Shown in pieces: positions 8,292 to 16,573 of a DNA stretch of 64,000 nt. The stretch is from positions 843,575-907,574 of the forward strand of contig JACRMT010000004.1 in the NCBI GenBank assembly GCA_016214855.1, given 5' to 3'. Made by a program: the position numbers and the translations under genes. Below the pieces are notes generated by a model that worked only from the letters and a program-made list of their open reading frames with translations, was not told the DNA's origin and ran no database searches. This DNA comes from Nitrospirota bacterium (GTDB lineage Bacteria; Nitrospirota; Thermodesulfovibrionia; Thermodesulfovibrionales; UBA6898). Every line of letters starts with the position of its first letter. Within the stretch, counting starts at the first letter, position 1.

Positions 8292-10298
8292 TTATTGAGC
8301 ATTTCCGAGCACGAGTTCGACTGCCTCGCTTATCCTGTCTATGTAGCTGACCTTAAGGCCCTTGAGTATTTCAGGAGGAAGGTTCTCGATATCGACCCTG
8401 TTTTTGAGAGGCAGGATAACATGCTTCACCCCTGCCCTGTGCGCTGCAAGAAGCTTTTCCCTGATCCCTCCCACAGGAAGCACTCTGCCGCTCAGGGTGA
8501 TCTCGCCGCTCAGCGCAACATCCCTCCGCGCCGGTCTGCCGGTGAGCAGAGAAAGCAGCGCAAGCACTATGGTGCTGCCTGCAGAAGGCCCATCCTTCGG
8601 GATCGCGCCTGCCGGCACATGGATATGGATATCATGGTTCTCGAAAAAATGTTCCTCTATGCCGAACTGCGCTGCATTGCTCCTGATATAGCTCAACGCC
8701 GCCCGGGCCGACTCCTTCATGATATCGCCGAGGGACCCGGTCAGGATCAGCTCCTGTTTCCCGGCCATCTTCGCTGCCTCGACAAAAATGATCTCGCCGC
8801 CGATATCTGTCCAGACAAGCCCCGTAGTAACGCCGATCCGATCCTGTTCGTCTGCCACCTCAAAGTAGAACTTCCTCGGCCCCAGAAGTTTTTCGACCAT
8901 CACCGGGGTGACGGTCATAGCCTCAACATGATCAGCATGCTGAACAAAATCCTTTGCGATCTTCCTGCAGACAGAGGCGATCTCCCTGCTCAGCCCCCGG
9001 ATTCCCGCTTCATGGGTATACTCCTGCACAATCTTGTATAGTGCCGCTTCGTTAAACAGCGGAGGACTGTCCCTAAGGCCGTTCTCCCTGATCTGTCTCG
9101 GCACAAGGAAGTTCGCCGCAATATTGACCTTCTCTTCTTCCGTATACCCCGAAAAGTGGATCACCTCCATACGGTCCCTGAGAGGCCCCGGGATATTCTC
9201 TGCCACATTCGCGGTGATGATGAACATCACTCCCGAAAGATCGAACGGCATATCCAGGTAATGGTCAAGATAGCCGGCATTCTGTTCAGGATCCAGGACC
9301 TCCAGAAGGGCTGAAGCCGGATCTCCCTTGAAGTCATGGCCGATCTTATCGAGCTCGTCGAGAATGATGACAGGATTGCAGACACCCACCCGCCTGATCT
9401 CGTCTATAATCCTGCCGGGCATGGCGCCTGCATACGTCCGTCTGTGTCCCCGTATCTCAGCCTCATCTTTTATGCCGCCAAGGGATATCTTCGCAAATTT
9501 TCTGCCGACAGCGCGGGCAATAGACCTGCCCAGAGATGTCTTGCCGGTTCCGGGCGGCCCTGAAAAACAGAGCACTGATCCCCGCGTATCCTGCCGTACA
9601 GCCCTCTTTTCGAGGGCCTGGTTCACAACATGTCTGACGTCATCCAGTTTGAAGGGCTTTGCAATATAATGAAAAGCTCCTTTTTTCATCGCCTCGACTG
9701 CAGTATGGATCGTTGCGTACCCGGTGATCATGATCACCTGTGTACTCGGGGACCTGGTCTTGATCTTTCCGAGCACCTCAAGACCGTCCATCTTCTCCAT
9801 CTTGAAATCGGTCAGCACAACATCGAACTCCGTATTTTCAATCGCAGCAAGGGCCTCATAACCGTCCTTTGCCGTCTGGACCGTGTAATTCTCCTTGAGC
9901 AGGACATGAGACATGTTCCTGCGGACGATCTCCTCATCATCAACAACGAGTATCTGCGGCCTCCTGCTCATCTTCAGTTTTTTCACTGCGAGATGTTCAA
10001 GGATGCGCTCCTTGATCTGGGTAAGTCCGTAGTGCTCTTCATTAAGTATCCGCTCTGCCAGTTCAAGGTCAAGGATATCCTCGGTCCTCGTCTTCCAGGG
10101 CATGGACAGGAGGTATTCGATGTATGTCAGGCCTATGGTATATTCTGAGGTCGAGGGGCCTATTCTGAAGAGCAGTTCGAGTTCCCTGTCGATGACCTCT
10201 TTTACATGGTTCCCCAGGTCGGTATTTGTAACTTTTTCCCTCAGTTTGTCGAGAACAGGGTCCTGCTGCGGTTCATCATTTCTTCCGAACAGTTTCAT
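8292..10298 (-). CDS. Lon-type ATP-dependent protease with an inserted response-regulator receiver domain
   Basis: 668 residues. Order: helical region (about 30-108, ending EHLAVKKLK); a complete CheY-like receiver (about 114-232; acidic pair D120/D121, phosphoacceptor D164, T192, K214); AAA+ (Walker A GPPGTGKTS 247-255, Walker B ILDELDK 312-318); and the Lon protease domain with Ser572 (DGPSAGS) and Lys615 (REKLLAA). The amino-terminal LON substrate domain is absent and the receiver sits exactly where normal Lon has a short linker. Lon-type proteolysis controlled by phosphorylation is inferred. No kinase gene is fused to it; the nearest is the divergent kinase at 10389. Confidence 0.93.
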   Translation of the reverse strand: MKLFGRNDEPQQDPVLDKLREKVTNTDLGNHVKEVIDRELELLFRIGPSTSEYTIGLTYIEYLLSMPWKTRTEDILDLELAERILNEEHYGLTQIKERILEHLAVKKLKMSRRPQILVVDDEEIVRRNMSHVLLKENYTVQTAKDGYEALAAIENTEFDVVLTDFKMEKMDGLEVLGKIKTRSPSTQVIMITGYATIHTAVEAMKKGAFHYIAKPFKLDDVRHVVNQALEKRAVRQDTRGSVLCFSGPPGTGKTSLGRSIARAVGRKFAKISLGGIKDEAEIRGHRRTYAGAMPGRIIDEIRRVGVCNPVIILDELDKIGHDFKGDPASALLEVLDPEQNAGYLDHYLDMPFDLSGVMFIITANVAENIPGPLRDRMEVIHFSGYTEEEKVNIAANFLVPRQIRENGLRDSPPLFNEAALYKIVQEYTHEAGIRGLSREIASVCRKIAKDFVQHADHVEAMTVTPVMVEKLLGPRKFYFEVADEQDRIGVTTGLVWTDIGGEIIFVEAAKMAGKQELILTGSLGDIMKESARAALSYIRSNAAQFGIEEHFFENHDIHIHVPAGAIPKDGPSAGSTIVLALLSLLTGRPARRDVALSGEITLSGRVLPVGGIREKLLAAHRAGVKHVILPLKNRVDIENLPPEILKGLKVSYIDRISEAVELVLGNAQ

Positions 10299-10388
10299 GG
10301 ATTTATTGTATAAGATTGCAGCTGCTTTATAAACAGAATATTTGGCAGGTTTTATTTTGCTTCAGTTCCGGTGCTAATATAAGGCCAT

Positions 10389-11942
10389 ATGTCGCTCAAG
10401 AAGAAAATAGTGCTCAGCTTCCTTGTCAGCGCAGGCATTATAGCAATGCTTTCTGCCTTCCTGTATCTGAACTTTATAGAGATAAAAAAGGAAACGATCT
10501 TCCTCGAGCTGACCGATACCATACGGTCCAAATCCCTGCAGCTCAGGCGTCATGAAAAGAACTACTTTCTCTATGCGCCTGAGCATGCCGCAGACGAATC
10601 CAAAGCGATCTACGGGTATCTGACCGAGCTGGACGACCTGCTCAACAGTGCAAAGACACCGGCAATGAACCGGGCGGCTTCACTGAGGGGCCTTTTTCAG
10701 GAATACCGGGACCAGTTCAGCAGGATCGAGTCGCTCGTGGCAGGTGTAGATTCCGAATCCAACAAACTGAAGAGTTCATTGCCCGCATATCGCCGCGTGA
10801 GCGACCTCATAGAGGCAAACTTTCTGGACAAACCCCTGGAAGACATCGCCTATCTCCGGGATACGCTCGCACTGCAGCCGGACCATTCGATAGTCGTAAT
10901 ACTTGGTGAACTTGATGCCGGGATCACTACACTCCGGAAGACAGGAGAAAATATTCTTGTTGCCTCAAAGGAACTTGATAAAGAGGCGCGCGAAAAAGTT
11001 GACCGTTTTATTCATCTCTCGCGAATCGCCATACTGGTATTCTTTCCCCTTTTCCTCATAGCCGGCTTCGGCACGACTCTGTTCATTATCAGTAATGTTG
11101 TCAAGAGATTGCATCTGCTCACCGCTCTTATTGAAAAAACAGGATCAGGGAATTACTTCCATCTTGAGGAACCACCGTCCTCATGGAGCGGGGACGAAGT
11201 GGGCCAGCTCATCAGGACATTCAACGACATGGAGGACCAGCTCAGCCAGAGGGAAAAGGAGCTGCTGCAGTCCAAGAAGCTGGCTGCCATCGGCACCCTC
11301 GCATCAGGTGTTGCCCATGAGCTGAACAACCCGCTTAATAATATTTATACCACCGCACAGAGGCTTATGAAGAAGGCTGGTGACGACAGTCCCGAGTATA
11401 TAACAAAAGGGCTCAACGACATCTTCGGCCAGACCATGCGCGTAAAGAGCATTGTCGGCGACCTGCTCGAATTCGCACGCGGAAGAGAACCCCATCTTAT
11501 GGCAGTAGAATTACGCGGACTTATTCTTGAAGCGTACAAACACCTCGAAAATACCCGGGATATGCAGGGTATCCGACTCTCCCTTGAGCTGACGCCTGAG
11601 GAGATAGTCCTGTACGCAGATACGAAACAGCTCGAACAGGTATTCATCAATATTTTTTCGAACGCCCTGGATGCCATGTCCGGCCGGGGAGAGCTTTTGA
11701 TAAAGGCAAAGGAAGATGAGAGCAGGATCGCCATGCGGATCACTGATACCGGCAGCGGCATCCCAAAAGACGCGCTCGACAAGATATTTGAGCCCTTCTT
11801 CACCACAAAGGACAAAGGAACAGGTCTCGGCCTTGCTATCGTATTCAACATCATCCAGAAACATCACGGAGAATTGACCGTTGAGAGCGAAGAAGGAAAA
11901 GGCACCACATTTATTATCTCATTGCCGAAAAATCACCGGTAA
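10389..11942 (+). CDS. membrane sensor histidine kinase, module A
   Basis: 517 residues. TM1 is about 8-30, a helical periplasmic sensor spans about 31-212 (containing [11 protein letters not shown], similar to helical bimodular sensors), and TM2 is about 213-236. HAMP, HisKA with phospho-acceptor H310 ([13 protein letters not shown]) and HATPase_c ([15 protein letters not shown]) follow. It is 17 nt upstream of an NtrC-type regulator gene. It is paralogous over its whole length to the kinase at 20620, and both share GGTGCTAATATAA just before the start codon. Confidence 0.93.
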   Translation: MSLKKKIVLSFLVSAGIIAMLSAFLYLNFIEIKKETIFLELTDTIRSKSLQLRRHEKNYFLYAPEHAADESKAIYGYLTELDDLLNSAKTPAMNRAASLRGLFQEYRDQFSRIESLVAGVDSESNKLKSSLPAYRRVSDLIEANFLDKPLEDIAYLRDTLALQPDHSIVVILGELDAGITTLRKTGENILVASKELDKEAREKVDRFIHLSRIAILVFFPLFLIAGFGTTLFIISNVVKRLHLLTALIEKTGSGNYFHLEEPPSSWSGDEVGQLIRTFNDMEDQLSQREKELLQSKKLAAIGTLASGVAHELNNPLNNIYTTAQRLMKKAGDDSPEYITKGLNDIFGQTMRVKSIVGDLLEFARGREPHLMAVELRGLILEAYKHLENTRDMQGIRLSLELTPEEIVLYADTKQLEQVFINIFSNALDAMSGRGELLIKAKEDESRIAMRITDTGSGIPKDALDKIFEPFFTTKDKGTGLGLAIVFNIIQKHHGELTVESEEGKGTTFIISLPKNHR

Positions 11943-11958
11943 AGGAAGACTATATTCC

Positions 11959-13290
11959 ATGGCATTCAGGATACTCATAGCAGAAGACGAAGAGATCACG
12001 CTGAACAACATTCTCGATACCCTGAAGGATGAGGGTTACGATGTTACAGCCACAAAGGACGGCAGCACAGCCCTCCAAAAACTCCAGCAGGAGCATTTCG
12101 ACGTTCTTATCACCGACATCAAGATGCCCGGCATGACCGGCATCGAGCTCCTTGAACACGTTAAAGAGCAGTACGCCGCAACGGAAGTGATCCTTATCAC
12201 AGGATTTGGCAGCATCGGCTCTGCAGTGGAGGCGATGCAGAAGGGAGCATATGACTACATCACAAAGCCTTTTGATCTTGACGAGCTTGTGCTGCGGGTC
12301 AGGAAGATCCTGGAGCAGAAGGCACTAAAGAAAGAGAATCTCGCGCTCAGGACCTATTTCGGCATGGATAAGAAGGTCTCGATCATAGCCAAGAGCGACA
12401 GCATGAAGCGCATCCTCGAAACCATTGAAGGGATAAAGGATTCAGACATCAACATGCTCCTTACGGGCGAGACAGGCGTGGGCAAGAGCCTGATCGCGAA
12501 GATCATCCATTTCACCAGCAGGAGACAGCAGCGACCTTTTCTGGCCATCAACTGCGCAACCCTCACTGAAGACCTCCTTGCAAGCGAACTGTTCGGCCAT
12601 GAAAAAGGCGCATTCACCGGGGCCATATCTACAAAGCAGGGGCTTGTCGAAATCGCCGATTCCGGCACCCTATTCCTTGACGAAATAGCAGAGCTCTCTC
12701 CAAACCTTCAGGCAAAGCTCCTGAAGGTTGTAGAGGAAGGCGAGTTTTACCGCGTAGGTGGCACGAAACCGCAGAAGGTTGATGTCCGTTTCATCGCTGC
12801 GACAAATCAGAATGTAAAAAGCCTGATGGCAGAGGGAAAGTTCAGGGAGGATCTGTACTACCGGATCAATGTGATGGATATATTCATTGCTCCCCTGCGT
12901 GAACGGCAGGACGACATCCGTCCGCTTAGCAAATACTTTCTCCAGAAGCATCTTCCCAAGGCAGGCAAGAAATTGTCCGGCATATCTGATGAGGCAATGG
13001 AGATCCTCCTGCATTACAGCTTTCCGGGCAATGTACGTGAGCTCGAAAATATCATCGAGCGCGCCATCATTCTTGAAAAAAGCCCTGCCATCACGCCCGA
13101 GAGTTTGCCACATGGCATACGGGTGCTTCAGATCGAGACCTTTGACCCTGACAAGATAAAGACTATCGATGAGATCTCCAGGGATTACGCTGAGAAGGTC
13201 ACGAAGATGTTAGGCGGCAACCGGTCAAAAGCGTGTGAACTGTTAGGCATATCAAGAACGAGTTTGTGGAAGATACTAAAGGAAGAGTAA
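11959..13290 (+). CDS. NtrC-family sigma-54-dependent response regulator, module A
   Basis: 443 residues. The receiver has phosphoacceptor D53 (ITDIKMPG). The AAA+ domain has Walker A GETGVGKS (170-177) and the sigma-54-contacting GAFTGA loop (217-222). The C-terminal Fis-type helix-turn-helix is NRSKACELLGISRTSLWK. ATG 11959 follows an AAAGGAAG ribosome site; an upstream TTG frame would overlap the kinase. The neighbouring kinase is the likely phosphodonor, and the sigma-54 promoter at 15857 is a candidate target. Confidence 0.94.
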   Translation: MAFRILIAEDEEITLNNILDTLKDEGYDVTATKDGSTALQKLQQEHFDVLITDIKMPGMTGIELLEHVKEQYAATEVILITGFGSIGSAVEAMQKGAYDYITKPFDLDELVLRVRKILEQKALKKENLALRTYFGMDKKVSIIAKSDSMKRILETIEGIKDSDINMLLTGETGVGKSLIAKIIHFTSRRQQRPFLAINCATLTEDLLASELFGHEKGAFTGAISTKQGLVEIADSGTLFLDEIAELSPNLQAKLLKVVEEGEFYRVGGTKPQKVDVRFIAATNQNVKSLMAEGKFREDLYYRINVMDIFIAPLRERQDDIRPLSKYFLQKHLPKAGKKLSGISDEAMEILLHYSFPGNVRELENIIERAIILEKSPAITPESLPHGIRVLQIETFDPDKIKTIDEISRDYAEKVTKMLGGNRSKACELLGISRTSLWKILKEE

Positions 13291-13393
13291 TACGTAGCTC
13301 ACAACTGCTTTTACTGTCGGGGATTTCTTTTCTTGAGTGACACAACTACCTTCAAAGCATGACAATTTCAGTGATAACGGTCACACCAACGCC

Positions 13394-13422
13394 TTGACAA
13401 ATACTGTCATACATTGTAAACA
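13394..13422 (+). promoter_or_regulatory. promoter of the RelE-like toxin gene
   Basis: A perfect TTGACA (13394-13399) is followed 17 nt later by TAAACA (13417-13422), a weak -10. The predicted transcription start coincides with the ATG at 13429, where no ribosome binding site is visible. Confidence 0.4.
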
Positions 13423-13428
13423 TATAAC

Positions 13429-13698
13429 ATGGTTTTTTATGAAGAAACCGTTAAGAAGGCCGTTTCCAAGGGTTCTTTACCCAAAGATATTTTTCATAAA
13501 TTCAGCAATGTTTTCATTGCATTGGATACAACTCACGACTTGAGCCTCTTTGACATCAGGAGGTTAAAGTCATCTGAAACGAGAACCTACTATCGCGTCA
13601 GGAAAGGGAAATACAGGGCCATATTCTATATTGAAGATAACAGCTATTTTGTTATCACCATCGCCAAAAGAGAGGAGGTATACGATAAATGGGAGTGA
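13429..13698 (+). CDS. RelE/ParE-type toxin
   Basis: 89 residues. The C-terminal half carries the RelE-fold strand pattern YYRVRKGKYRAIFYIE followed by VITIAKREEVYDKW, matching the basic strands and last-strand Arg/Tyr of RelE-family ribosome-dependent mRNases. The N-terminus (EETVKKAVSKGSLPKDIFHKF) is less typical. Its 3' end overlaps the antitoxin gene by 10 nt. The toxin-first order and lack of SD suggest leaderless translation (inference). Confidence 0.75.
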   Translation: MVFYEETVKKAVSKGSLPKDIFHKFSNVFIALDTTHDLSLFDIRRLKSSETRTYYRVRKGKYRAIFYIEDNSYFVITIAKREEVYDKWE

Positions 13699-13904
13699 TC
13701 TCGATAAGATTGAATAAAGACGAGGAAAAGATCCTGAAAAAATTGTCCGACCATTTTCATGAAGACAAGTCAGCGCTGGTAAAGAAATCACTGCTTGAAT
13801 TGTATGAACATACTTTAGATTTGAATGAGATTAAGAAGTTCGAAACCAGGGAGCATAAGGGAAAGACTGCTTTTTACACAGCTGAGGATATTTTAAAATC
13901 ATAG
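13689..13904 (+). CDS. RHH-type antitoxin partner of the RelE-like toxin
   Basis: 71 residues. The N-terminus (ISIRLNKDEEKILKKLSDHF followed by HEDKSALVKKSLLELYE) matches a ribbon-helix-helix DNA-binding domain. The C-terminus (KGKTAFYTAEDILKS) would wrap the toxin. The overlap with the toxin gene indicates translational coupling and autoregulation typical of type II systems. Confidence 0.75.
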   Translation: MGVISIRLNKDEEKILKKLSDHFHEDKSALVKKSLLELYEHTLDLNEIKKFETREHKGKTAFYTAEDILKS

Positions 13905-13978
13905 AAAGGCAGACCTGCCCGGCTTATCAAGAACAAGTCTTTGGAAGATCAGCCGAAACGTTAGAGCGCGAATAATAA

Positions 13979-14446
13979 ATGAAAAAGAAAATAGAAAATA
14001 TCATTAAAATCGATTATTGGCCATCAGCACATGCAAAAAAAGCTTATGCCGATGGTTATTACATTGAAGCTATTCAGGTTGAACATGCCTGCATTGAGCG
14101 TCAACTTCGTGAACTGTTATTTCTCACAAGGACAAAGCCTGGCCCACATGACAACTTTGATTTAGCCTATGACTCAATGCTGGAAATTCCATTCAATACG
14201 TCTGTAAAGGTACTCTTTATTCAAAAAACAATATCACAGAGAGTCCGTGACAGATTATTAGCATTCAACAAGACAAGAAATAATATTATTCACAAAATAT
14301 TTTTCGATTCAGCAAGCGGCGACTGGCATGGTTACCCAAAGACTCAATATGATCGGGCCTTCAAGGACGGTTTGAATTTGATGAATCTATTGGAAGACAA
14401 AGTTCACAATTACGATTTAAATAAGGCTGAAAAGGATAACAAATGA
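13979..14446 (+). CDS. HEPN-like alpha-helical protein
   Basis: 155 residues, mostly helical. Residues near 97-107 read NKTRNNIIHKIFF, giving an Rx4H motif as in HEPN-domain RNases, on a helix preceded by charged Arg-rich segments (SQRVRDRLL). No enzyme family can be assigned with certainty. It overlaps the next gene by 4 nt (ATGA), so the two are translated as a pair. It is AT-richer than its neighbours, consistent with recent transfer. HEPN assignment is an inference from this motif only. Confidence 0.6.
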   Translation: MKKKIENIIKIDYWPSAHAKKAYADGYYIEAIQVEHACIERQLRELLFLTRTKPGPHDNFDLAYDSMLEIPFNTSVKVLFIQKTISQRVRDRLLAFNKTRNNIIHKIFFDSASGDWHGYPKTQYDRAFKDGLNLMNLLEDKVHNYDLNKAEKDNK

Positions 14447-14934
14447 TGACATCAAGACAATGTGAAATTGCAGCAGAGTCTTATGCTGCGTGTCTGCTCG
14501 CCCAAGCAGGTTATGATGTTTTGGTTCAATATGGCGCGAATCAGCCGCATTATGATCTTGTGGCAAACAAAGACAGGAGATTTTTGCCAATATCGGTAAA
14601 AGGCAGTCAAGATGGCGGTTGGATGCTGGCAGTGCGTTACAAGAAAGAGGACTCAAGCTATCACGATGCTATCGATAGCTGGCTTGCTTCGCAGCGCGAT
14701 GACGTCATTTTTCTCTTTGTTCAGTTTATTCACGTCTCTATCGGTGACGCCCCAAGGGTCTACATTGCAAGACCCGCCGAAATAGCAGACCATATGAAAG
14801 GCCAGTGTCACGGCCGGGGGCATGGCGCTTTACAGGAAGACTATCAGCGCGATCATCCCAATTCAAAGTATGATCATAAGGTGCCTCAAGCATGGCTGTT
14901 TTCTCAGAAACGAATAGATGAAATAAAGCTCTAA
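14443..14934 (+). CDS. PD-(D/E)XK-superfamily nuclease-like protein
   Basis: 163 residues. The motif order fits a restriction-endonuclease-like core: an N-terminal helix with Glu (CEIAAESYAACLLAQAGYDV), then HYDLVANKD with the metal-binding Asp, then LPISVKGSQDGGWM with the (S)VK lysine. The middle (LASQRDDVIFLFVQF) looks like the next strand and the C-terminus is unassigned. Coupled translation with the HEPN-like gene suggests one two-component module, possibly defensive or toxin-like (inference). Confidence 0.6.
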   Translation: MMTSRQCEIAAESYAACLLAQAGYDVLVQYGANQPHYDLVANKDRRFLPISVKGSQDGGWMLAVRYKKEDSSYHDAIDSWLASQRDDVIFLFVQFIHVSIGDAPRVYIARPAEIADHMKGQCHGRGHGALQEDYQRDHPNSKYDHKVPQAWLFSQKRIDEIKL

Positions 14935-15148
14935 TCGGGTAGCCGGGGGTAGTTAACCCCCAGCCCCCACAACACCCCGCATGCGGGTCTCCTCCAGAGG
15001 ACAGGCGCAGTGGGCGGTTCGCAGAAATCATCGGGCCTTGGCCGGATAGTGAATCCTGCTCCACAATGTTCGTATGGAAGTAAGCCCCTGCTTTTTTAAA
15101 AATAGACGATGGGGTCAGCCCGTTGACATAGGACAAAATAACGGCTAA
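14935..15148. other. palindrome-rich non-coding remnant
   Basis: No plausible gene. It holds GGGGG TAGTTAA CCCCC, the perfect palindrome CCCGCATGCGGG, and a tail GGGGTCAGCCCGTTGACATA of a type often seen beside insertion elements. It looks like the decayed edge of a mobile element, but no transposase remains. Confidence 0.3.
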
Positions 15149-15197
15149 TTCTAACCAGATGTTCGAGCCGCCAAGCGGCTCATCTGACGCATTGGAC
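15149..15197 (+). repeat. attC-like hairpin (degenerate)
   Basis: TTCTAAC (15149-15155, one mismatch to RYYYAAC) and ATTGGAC (15191-15197, one mismatch to GTTRRRY) flank the stem GAGCCGC-CAA-GCGGCTC (15165-15181), extended by AGAT/ATCT around a GTTC bulge. The GTTCGAG element also occurs in the attC at 63788-63850. It is shorter than most attC sites and both core boxes are imperfect. Confidence 0.35.
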
Positions 15198-15204
15198 AGA
15201 TAGA

Positions 15205-15603
15205 TTGATCGAACCTATGGATCCTGAAACACTCACATTCCTGCTAAGACGCGGGCATATTGATATGCCCGAAAGAATTGAGCGCGGGTTATGGCCGCAT
15301 CCGCCGCTTAAGTATTCTGATGTTGTCCGTCACCTTGCCCACGTCCTTCAATCCGAAAAATGGTTTCCACGTGAATGGAAGCCTGCTGTTCCCGGTGAGT
15401 CAGTATGGGAAGGCGGCGTAATCGAGCGCAAGGCCAGATGGCTCTATATCTATCGGACACAGAGGCATCATCCTCTGGATCCAACCGTTTTCGTCGAAAA
15501 GGCCACCTTGATATTTTTCTCGCCCAAGGCAGCCGCAAGATATTACCTGAAATGGGACTTGAATCTTCCGGGGTATCTGGATGGCTGGAAGGTTGAAAGA
15601 TAG
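15205..15603 (+). CDS. hypothetical protein next to an attC-like hairpin
   Basis: Up to 132 residues from TTG 15205, or 128 from ATG 15217; neither has a convincing ribosome binding site. No family is recognised. The protein is soluble, aromatic and Arg-rich (LPGYLDGWKVE at the end, WLYIYRTQRHH in the middle), with even predicted structure and no signal peptide. It begins within 20 nt of the attC-like element, as cassette genes often do, but no complete attC follows it. Confidence 0.5.
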   Translation: MIEPMDPETLTFLLRRGHIDMPERIERGLWPHPPLKYSDVVRHLAHVLQSEKWFPREWKPAVPGESVWEGGVIERKARWLYIYRTQRHHPLDPTVFVEKATLIFFSPKAAARYYLKWDLNLPGYLDGWKVER

Positions 15604-15658
15604 TATTTTTTTAAAAAAACGTCGGCTCGTTTCACTTGGCTCAATGCTGCTGTTAAGA

Positions 15659-15810
15659 CTGTTCATAATCTAAACACCACCTTTTATTCTTCCAAAAGCC
15701 ATCTCACTCTCGTCAATTTATCCCAATTTTTCAAGACGTTAAATGTTCTGTTCCGTATATGGACAGCATTTAAAACTGCATGAATCTGCTGTTCATATTC
15801 TAAACACAAC
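15659..15810. promoter_or_regulatory. candidate enhancer sites upstream of the sigma-54 promoter
   Basis: In the roughly 300-nt gene-free stretch, two 22-nt copies (15659-15680 and 15789-15810; 20 of 22 identical) contain the dyad TGTTCA-N5-TAAACA. Between them lies the partial palindrome CTGTTCCGTATATGGACAG (15748-15766). The second copy lies about 50 nt upstream of the -24 element, within the usual range for NtrC-type enhancer sites. Confidence 0.45.
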
Positions 15811-15856
15811 AATACCTCATATCGTTTTTTATATGTAAATTCAAAGAGTTATAGTC

Positions 15857-15871
15857 TGGCATTCAACATGC
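15857..15871 (+). promoter_or_regulatory. sigma-54 promoter of module A
   Basis: TGGCATTCAACATGC keeps the invariant GG and GC at exactly the -24/-12 spacing, with TGGCA and TGC both consensus. Transcription would start near 15883, 26 nt before the chosen start of the Usp-like gene. An NtrC-type activator gene lies 2.6 kb upstream. Confidence 0.7.
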
Positions 15872-15908
15872 TCTATAGGTAATAGATTTTGGAGCAAGGA
15901 GGATGGAA

Positions 15909-16382
15909 ATGAAGCGGAATCTATTATTTGTGACTTACAAAGACGGAGAGATTGACGAAGGTCTCAACTACGCCCTTGATCTGGCAAAGATGACGGACAA
16001 AGGCATGGCAGTCCTTTTGGTGAATAAGAAAAAGCTCTCCGGAAAGCTTGAGCAGATCATGTCAGCAGTGGCCTTTGCTGAGGAGAACGAGCCTGAAACA
16101 GCAAGACAGATCATGAATTCCTCGGAAGCCGGGACGAACCTCACGAGCGCTATTGAGGAAAAATGCAGGACCTCGGGCGTGGCGACCGCAATTCATACAG
16201 CCATTCAGGATGCGGCAACCTCCGTAAAGGACTACCTGAAACAGAACAGCAGCATCGACATGGTTCTGCTCAGCCCTGACATCACAGAAGACGGGAACAT
16301 CTCTTCGCGCGAGCTCAGCAGACTTGTACGCACATCATCAAGGCCGATCGTGACCATGGCCAAACAGCCGCAAACAGCATAA
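15909..16382 (+). CDS. Usp-like protein with internal FAEA motif, module A
   Basis: 157 residues. The Usp-like fold is seen at both ends: NLLFVTYKDGEIDEGLNYAL at the start, and IDMVLLSPD...RPIVTMA at the end. The usual G-2x-G-9x-G(S/T) nucleotide loop is missing. An inserted helix, KLEQIMSAVAFAEENEPET then ARQIM (about 45-68), matches the stand-alone microproteins. AAGGAGG abuts ATG 15903, so the ATG at 15909, with 6-nt spacing, is preferred; it also aligns with the paralogue at 25379. Confidence 0.85.
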   Translation: MKRNLLFVTYKDGEIDEGLNYALDLAKMTDKGMAVLLVNKKKLSGKLEQIMSAVAFAEENEPETARQIMNSSEAGTNLTSAIEEKCRTSGVATAIHTAIQDAATSVKDYLKQNSSIDMVLLSPDITEDGNISSRELSRLVRTSSRPIVTMAKQPQTA

Positions 16383-16430
16383 CATCGGGCACAAAATTGA
16401 AACTACATCTGTTTGAAAAATCCCTCCTAA

Positions 16431-16451
16431 CCTCCCTTTACCAAAGGGAGG
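16431..16451. repeat. short palindromic dispersed repeat
   Basis: CCTCCCTTT-ACC-AAAGGGAGG is a perfect 9-bp inverted repeat in the 191-nt gap between the Usp-like and TauE genes. The flanks do not resemble a terminator T-tract on the plus strand. It resembles the G/C-tract palindrome found inside the integrase gene at 61946-61968. Confidence 0.5.
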
Positions 16452-16573
16452 AATCATTGGACCACACTCTTAAAGCACTTACTTCTGGTTGATAAAGAGG
16501 GGAACGGGGAGATTTTTCAGCATAAATCCTATTTCAAGATTGCATATATCAGAAAAAACGGAGGAAACAAGGA

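Noticed and set aside
8295..9041. 248-codon open frame antisense to the Lon-type gene
   Set aside because: Same reasoning: contained in a recognisable gene on the other strand, composition artefact.
10330..10388. Possible sigma-54 promoter before the module A kinase (TGGCAGG...TTGC)
   Set aside because: The GG-to-GC distance is 15 nt instead of 12, so it does not fit -24/-12.
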